Shown here: positions 6,649 through 9,616 of the stretch, piece by piece
Position numbering within the stretch: position 1 is the stretch's first letter
How the letters are laid out: the number at the start of each line of letters is the position of its first letter
Assembly (NCBI GenBank): GCA_023435335.1
Contig: JAEYRU010000276.1
Span: 1 to 9,616 of the forward strand
Direction: 5' to 3'
DNA: 9,616 nucleotides
Source: Pseudomonadota bacterium
GTDB taxonomy: Bacteria > Pseudomonadota > Alphaproteobacteria > Rhizobiales > Rhizobiaceae
Made by a program: the position numbers and the translations under genes
The notes under the pieces: model-generated
Told to the model about the DNA's origin: nothing
The model's input: the letters and a program-made list of their open reading frames with translations, nothing else
The model's database searches: none

Positions 6649-7347
6649 ATGCAATCCTTCAGCCGACACATCATCGCCGGCGTGGTGGCCGTCATACCGC
6701 TGGGCGTAACCGTCTGGGTCGTCTGGTTCATCTTCGACGTGCTGACCTGGCTCGGGCGTCCGGCGACGCTCGCCCTGGCGCGCGCGTTGCGACCGACCTC
6801 GCCGCAGCTCTCGGACCTGCTGCAGGCCGGATGGTTCCAGTCCGCGATCGCGCTCGTTGTGGCGCTGCTCATCCTCTACCTGGTCGGCCGCGCCGCCAAT
6901 GCCGTGATCGGCCGACGCATCCTGCGTCTTATGGACCGCGTGGTCGAAGCGGTGCCGGTGGCGCGCACCATCTACGGGGCGGCGCAGACACTGGTAAAGT
7001 CGATCGGCAGCGGCGACGGGACGCCGGCCGGAAGCCGGGTCGTGCTGATCGAGTTCCCCGGACCTCACATGCGTACCGTCGGCCTGGTGACGAAGATATT
7101 CCCGGCAACGGAGGAACAGCCGGAACTGGCCGCCGTCTATGTGCCGACGACTCCGAACCCCACCTCCGGCTATGTCGAAATCGTCCCGACCGCGCGGCTG
7201 ACATGGCTCGACTGGTCCAAGAACGAAGCGATGTCGTTCATCATGTCGGGCGGCGCCATGTCCCCGGAGACCATTCCGATCAAATGGATCGAAGGGGAGA
7301 GTGCGCCGCCGGATACGAGGAGGCCGAAGGAACGCGCCCGGCGATAG
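6649..7347 (+). CDS. DUF502 family inner-membrane protein
   Basis: A 232-residue membrane protein of the DUF502 family, whose biochemical role is unknown. Two membrane helices are clear at about 7-30 and 62-84, leaving a larger soluble part after the second helix. Two family signatures are present: VPVARTIYGAAQTL at 102-115 and VYVPTTPNPTSGYVEIVP at 163-180. The C terminus is a basic tail (about 223-232). The start is the in-frame ATG at 6649; a TTG at 6613 would add a short arginine-rich extension. An ATG at 6638 is out of frame. No good ribosome binding site precedes 6649. The gene follows the sirtuin gene by 75 bases and ends one base from the stop of the converging methyltransferase gene. 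Confidence 0.9.
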   Translation: MQSFSRHIIAGVVAVIPLGVTVWVVWFIFDVLTWLGRPATLALARALRPTSPQLSDLLQAGWFQSAIALVVALLILYLVGRAANAVIGRRILRLMDRVVEAVPVARTIYGAAQTLVKSIGSGDGTPAGSRVVLIEFPGPHMRTVGLVTKIFPATEEQPELAAVYVPTTPNPTSGYVEIVPTARLTWLDWSKNEAMSFIMSGGAMSPETIPIKWIEGESAPPDTRRPKERARR

Positions 7348-7348
7348 G

Positions 7349-8590
7349 TCAGCGCCTGCGCTTCGGCTTCTCCAGCAAGGCGACCGCCTCGACATGCGGC
7401 GACCACAGGAACTGGTCGATCGGCGTGACGCTCGCCACCCGATAGCCGCCCGCCACCAGGATCGCGAGGTCGCGCGCGAGCGTGACGGGGTTGCAGGAGA
7501 CGGCCGCCACCCAAGGTATCGCCGAACGGGCGATCTGCTTCGCCTGGTCCTCGGCCCCGGCGCGCGGCGGGTCGAACACCAGCCCGTCGAAGCGATCCAG
7601 TTCCTTCATTGTCAGCGGACGCCTGAAGAGGTCGCGTTTCTCGGTCGTCACCCGGCGCAGCCCGGAGGCGAAGCGGCCGGCCCGGTCGAGCGCGGCAAGG
7701 GACGCTGCGTCGGATTCCACCGCATGGACGTCCGCGGCGGCCGCCAGCCGCAGGGCGAACGTGCCGGAGCCCGCGAACAGGTCGGCGACCCGCTTCGAGC
7801 GCCACAGATGCTCCGTGACCAGCCCTGCCATCGCGGTTTCGGCCTCTGCCGTGGCCTGCAGAAAGGCGCCGGGAGGCAGCTCGACCGCCACGGTCCCGAA
7901 CATGACAACCGGCTTTTTCGGCTCGACGATCACCTCGCCGCCGACCGAAAGCCGCGCCAAACCGGCGCGTCCGGTGAAATCGGCGGCCTTCAGCCGGGCC
8001 GAATCCGAAAGCTTGCCGCTGCCGTCGACGGCGACGTCGAGGCCGGACGCGGTCGCCGTCACGGTCAGGCGGAACGGCTCCGACGACGCTGCCACGAGAG
8101 CCGCCAGCGCGCGCAAATCGTCAAGCCGTCCGACGATCTCCGGGCGCGAGATTAGGCATTCCTCGATCGCAACGATGCGGTGCGACATCGCCTCGTAATA
8201 GCCGAGCAGCATGCCGCCCTCGGTGCGCCGCGCCGCCATGACGACGCGGCGTCGCGTATGCGGCGCGCAGGGCACGATCTCCCCCACCGGCGTCTCGACG
8301 CCCCTCCCCGCCAGCGCGGCCGCCACCTTGTCGCGCTTCCAGTCATTGTAGGCGCCCGATTCCAGATGCTGGATCGCGCAGCCGCCGCAGATGCCGAAAT
8401 GCCGGCACGGCGGACCCACTCGCTGCGGCGAGGCATCCAGCACCGCCATCAGTTCGGCGCGATCCTTCTGCCGGGCCGCGGTCACCACCTCGCCCGGCAA
8501 GGCGTAGCGTATGTAGACCGGGCCGGTCTCCGTTACGGCGACGCCGTCGCCCTGCGCGCCCAGTCGCTCGATCCGGAACTGCGTGCTCAC
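7349..8590 (-). CDS. 23S rRNA/tRNA uracil-C5 methyltransferase, RlmD/TrmA family (COG2265)
   Basis: A 413-residue SAM-dependent enzyme that makes 5-methyluridine in RNA. In order: a TRAM-like RNA-binding domain (about 3-55), a 4Fe-4S cluster site Cys62, Cys68, Cys71 with Cys145 as probable fourth ligand, a central RNA-binding domain, and a Rossmann methyltransferase domain with ADLFAGSGTFAL at 269-280 and FDPPRAG at 339-345. Cys366 in SCNP is the expected nucleophile and Glu401 the general base. The Fe-S cluster and TRAM domain favour an RlmD-like 23S rRNA target over tRNA U54, but the exact uridine cannot be read from sequence. Translation starts at a GTG overlapping the tlyA stop (GTGA), with AAGGA just before it. 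A longer frame starting at 8695 lies inside tlyA and is rejected. Confidence 0.94.
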   Translation of the reverse strand: MSTQFRIERLGAQGDGVAVTETGPVYIRYALPGEVVTAARQKDRAELMAVLDASPQRVGPPCRHFGICGGCAIQHLESGAYNDWKRDKVAAALAGRGVETPVGEIVPCAPHTRRRVVMAARRTEGGMLLGYYEAMSHRIVAIEECLISRPEIVGRLDDLRALAALVAASSEPFRLTVTATASGLDVAVDGSGKLSDSARLKAADFTGRAGLARLSVGGEVIVEPKKPVVMFGTVAVELPPGAFLQATAEAETAMAGLVTEHLWRSKRVADLFAGSGTFALRLAAAADVHAVESDAASLAALDRAGRFASGLRRVTTEKRDLFRRPLTMKELDRFDGLVFDPPRAGAEDQAKQIARSAIPWVAAVSCNPVTLARDLAILVAGGYRVASVTPIDQFLWSPHVEAVALLEKPKRRR

Positions 8591-9339
8591 CGGTCCTTCA
8601 CTCCCGCGAGCAGGAATTCGCGGTTGCCGTCGCCGCCTTCGATGGGCGATGCGACGAGGCCGGCCGCACGCCAGCCCGGCTGTGTTCCGAGCCATTCGCG
8701 AAGGTCCTCGCCAATCGCCTCCCCGGCGCTTCGCCCGACAAGGCCGCCCTTACCGATCGCCTCCCTGCCCGCCTCGAATTGCGGCTTGACGAGGATCACG
8801 GCGCGCGCGCCGGGCGCAGCCAGCGCAAGCGCCGCCGGCAAGGCGAGCCTGATCGAGATGAAGCTGACGTCGCAGACGAGGAAGTCGGGCACCCGGCCGC
8901 CCAGCATCGACGCATCCAGGTCGCGCGCGTTAACGCCCTGCAGGCTGGTGACGCGGGGATCGGCCGCGAGTTCCGGCCGCAATTGGCCGTGCCCGACGTC
9001 GAGCGCGATCACATGCGCGGCGCCGCGTTCGAGCAGGACCTGCGTGAAGCCGCCCGTCGAGGCGCCGACGTCGAGAGCCGTGCGTCCCGCCGGGTCAAAA
9101 CCGAAGGCGTCGAGCCCGTGTACGAGCTTGAGGGCCGCGCGCGAGACATAATCGCGGGCCGGATCGGCGACCGTGATTTCGGCTCCCTCGCCGACCGTCT
9201 GACCCGGTTTTGTGGCGGGCGCACCCCCTACGGTCACCGTGCCGCGCAGGATTGCGTCGCGGGCGCGCGACCGGGTCGCGAAATGGCCGAGGCCGACAAG
9301 CAGTTCGTCGAGCCGGCGGTTCCGGGGGCGGGTTTCCAT
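8587..9339 (-). CDS. tlyA: TlyA family rRNA (cytidine-2'-O)-methyltransferase
   Basis: A 250-residue S4-FtsJ protein. In mycobacteria TlyA 2'-O-methylates one cytidine in 16S and one in 23S rRNA, and its loss gives capreomycin resistance; the older name, haemolysin, is misleading. An S4 RNA-binding domain covers about 8-57 (RRLDELLVGLGHFATRSRA). The FtsJ/RrmJ methyltransferase domain begins near 65, with the SAM motif LDVGASTGGFTQ at 89-100 and the catalytic tetrad Lys71, Asp157, Lys185 and Glu241. The S4 domain starts almost at residue 1, as in shorter type I TlyA proteins, so methylation of 23S only is possible. The start is the ATG at 9339, with GGAAGG close upstream; the open frame to 9594 adds low-quality arginine-rich sequence. 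It overlaps the downstream methyltransferase by four bases. Confidence 0.95.
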   Translation of the reverse strand: METRPRNRRLDELLVGLGHFATRSRARDAILRGTVTVGGAPATKPGQTVGEGAEITVADPARDYVSRAALKLVHGLDAFGFDPAGRTALDVGASTGGFTQVLLERGAAHVIALDVGHGQLRPELAADPRVTSLQGVNARDLDASMLGGRVPDFLVCDVSFISIRLALPAALALAAPGARAVILVKPQFEAGREAIGKGGLVGRSAGEAIGEDLREWLGTQPGWRAAGLVASPIEGGDGNREFLLAGVKDR

Positions 9340-9379
9340 TCGCCTTCCATGGCGAAGGGTGCGTGCAAAGGCAAGCTGC

Positions 9380-9616
9380 CTAGCGTGGCGCAGGCACGAT
9401 AAGGGACGCCACCGGCCGAGGCTCGCTACCGGCGCGCCATGCGCCGGGACGCCAGTCGACGGGGCGCACGAACTCCGGCGCCGTGTGGGAATCGAAGCTG
9501 CCACGGATCTCGCCCATCTTCTGGGCGACGATCGCCGCCGCGGCCTTCTCGAGCGATATGTCATGCCGGGGCTGCCCCGCGGCAGCGCCACCACAAGCGG
9601 CCAGAACCGCCGCGGC
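9380..9616 (-). CDS. Small probable lipoprotein, 5' end cut by window edge
   Basis: An open minus-strand frame enters from the right edge and ends with TAG at 9380-9382, giving 78 C-terminal residues. It begins with a hydrophobic, alanine-rich run and a lipobox-like LAAC followed by GG at about residues 5-10 of the visible part, so the missing N terminus should be only a short signal peptide and the mature protein about 70 residues. After the lipobox come a charged helix (SLEKAAAAIVAQKMGEIRGS) and a Trp- and Pro-containing tail. I do not recognise the family. The spacing to tlyA is 40 bases in the same direction, so the two may share a transcript. No start codon is visible because of the cut, which is why a start-to-stop ORF search would miss it. 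Confidence 0.72.
   Translation of the reverse strand, partial: AAAVLAACGGAAAGQPRHDISLEKAAAAIVAQKMGEIRGSFDSHTAPEFVRPVDWRPGAWRAGSEPRPVASLIVPAPR

Noticed and set aside
6210..7445. 411-residue plus-strand frame across the sirtuin and DUF502 genes
   Set aside because: Out of frame with two well-supported genes and with shadow-like composition.

Overview
The window is high-GC, densely packed bacterial chromosome. Its gene set and gene content point to an alphaproteobacterium of the Hyphomicrobiales/Rhizobiales (Mesorhizobium or Brucella-like). The supporting evidence is an aa3 oxidase whose subunit I ligands match Paracoccus numbering within one or two residues, an IalB-family protein beside tldD and the cox genes, and GC-rich third codon positions. 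The genus is an inference, not something the sequence proves.

Layout from left to right. (1) Minus strand 1-2349: ctaD (subunit I, cut by the left edge) preceded by ctaC (subunit II), the start of an aa3 cytochrome c oxidase operon. (2) A 324-base divergent intergenic stretch. (3) Plus strand: a secreted IalB-family protein (2674-3192) and tldD (3418-4833). Between them a candidate 45-residue hydrophobic small ORF (3189-3326) lies on the minus strand and shares a CTAG with the ialB stop codon. (4) Minus strand 4907-5789: a two-gene toxin-antitoxin module, an Xre/MbcA/ParS-type antitoxin overlapping a RES-domain (NAD+-degrading family) toxin by 8 bases. (5) Divergent from it, plus strand: a class III sirtuin (5869-6573) and a DUF502 inner-membrane protein (6649-7347). 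(6) Minus strand to the right edge: a cut small lipoprotein gene, tlyA (rRNA 2'-O-methyltransferase), and a RlmD/TrmA-family m5U methyltransferase that overlaps tlyA by a GTGA. These three read toward the DUF502 gene and stop one base from it.

Functionally the window is mostly housekeeping: respiration, rRNA modification, and protein maturation or proteolysis. The one accessory-looking piece is the RES-Xre module. It shares a short, AT-richer 79-base intergenic region, carrying an 11-base-period direct repeat, with a sirtuin that uses the same cofactor the RES family destroys. That arrangement, the CTAG-locked small ORF and the truncated lipoprotein upstream of tlyA are the points most worth a second look. 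I saw no tRNA, rRNA, CRISPR array, insertion sequence or prophage gene.
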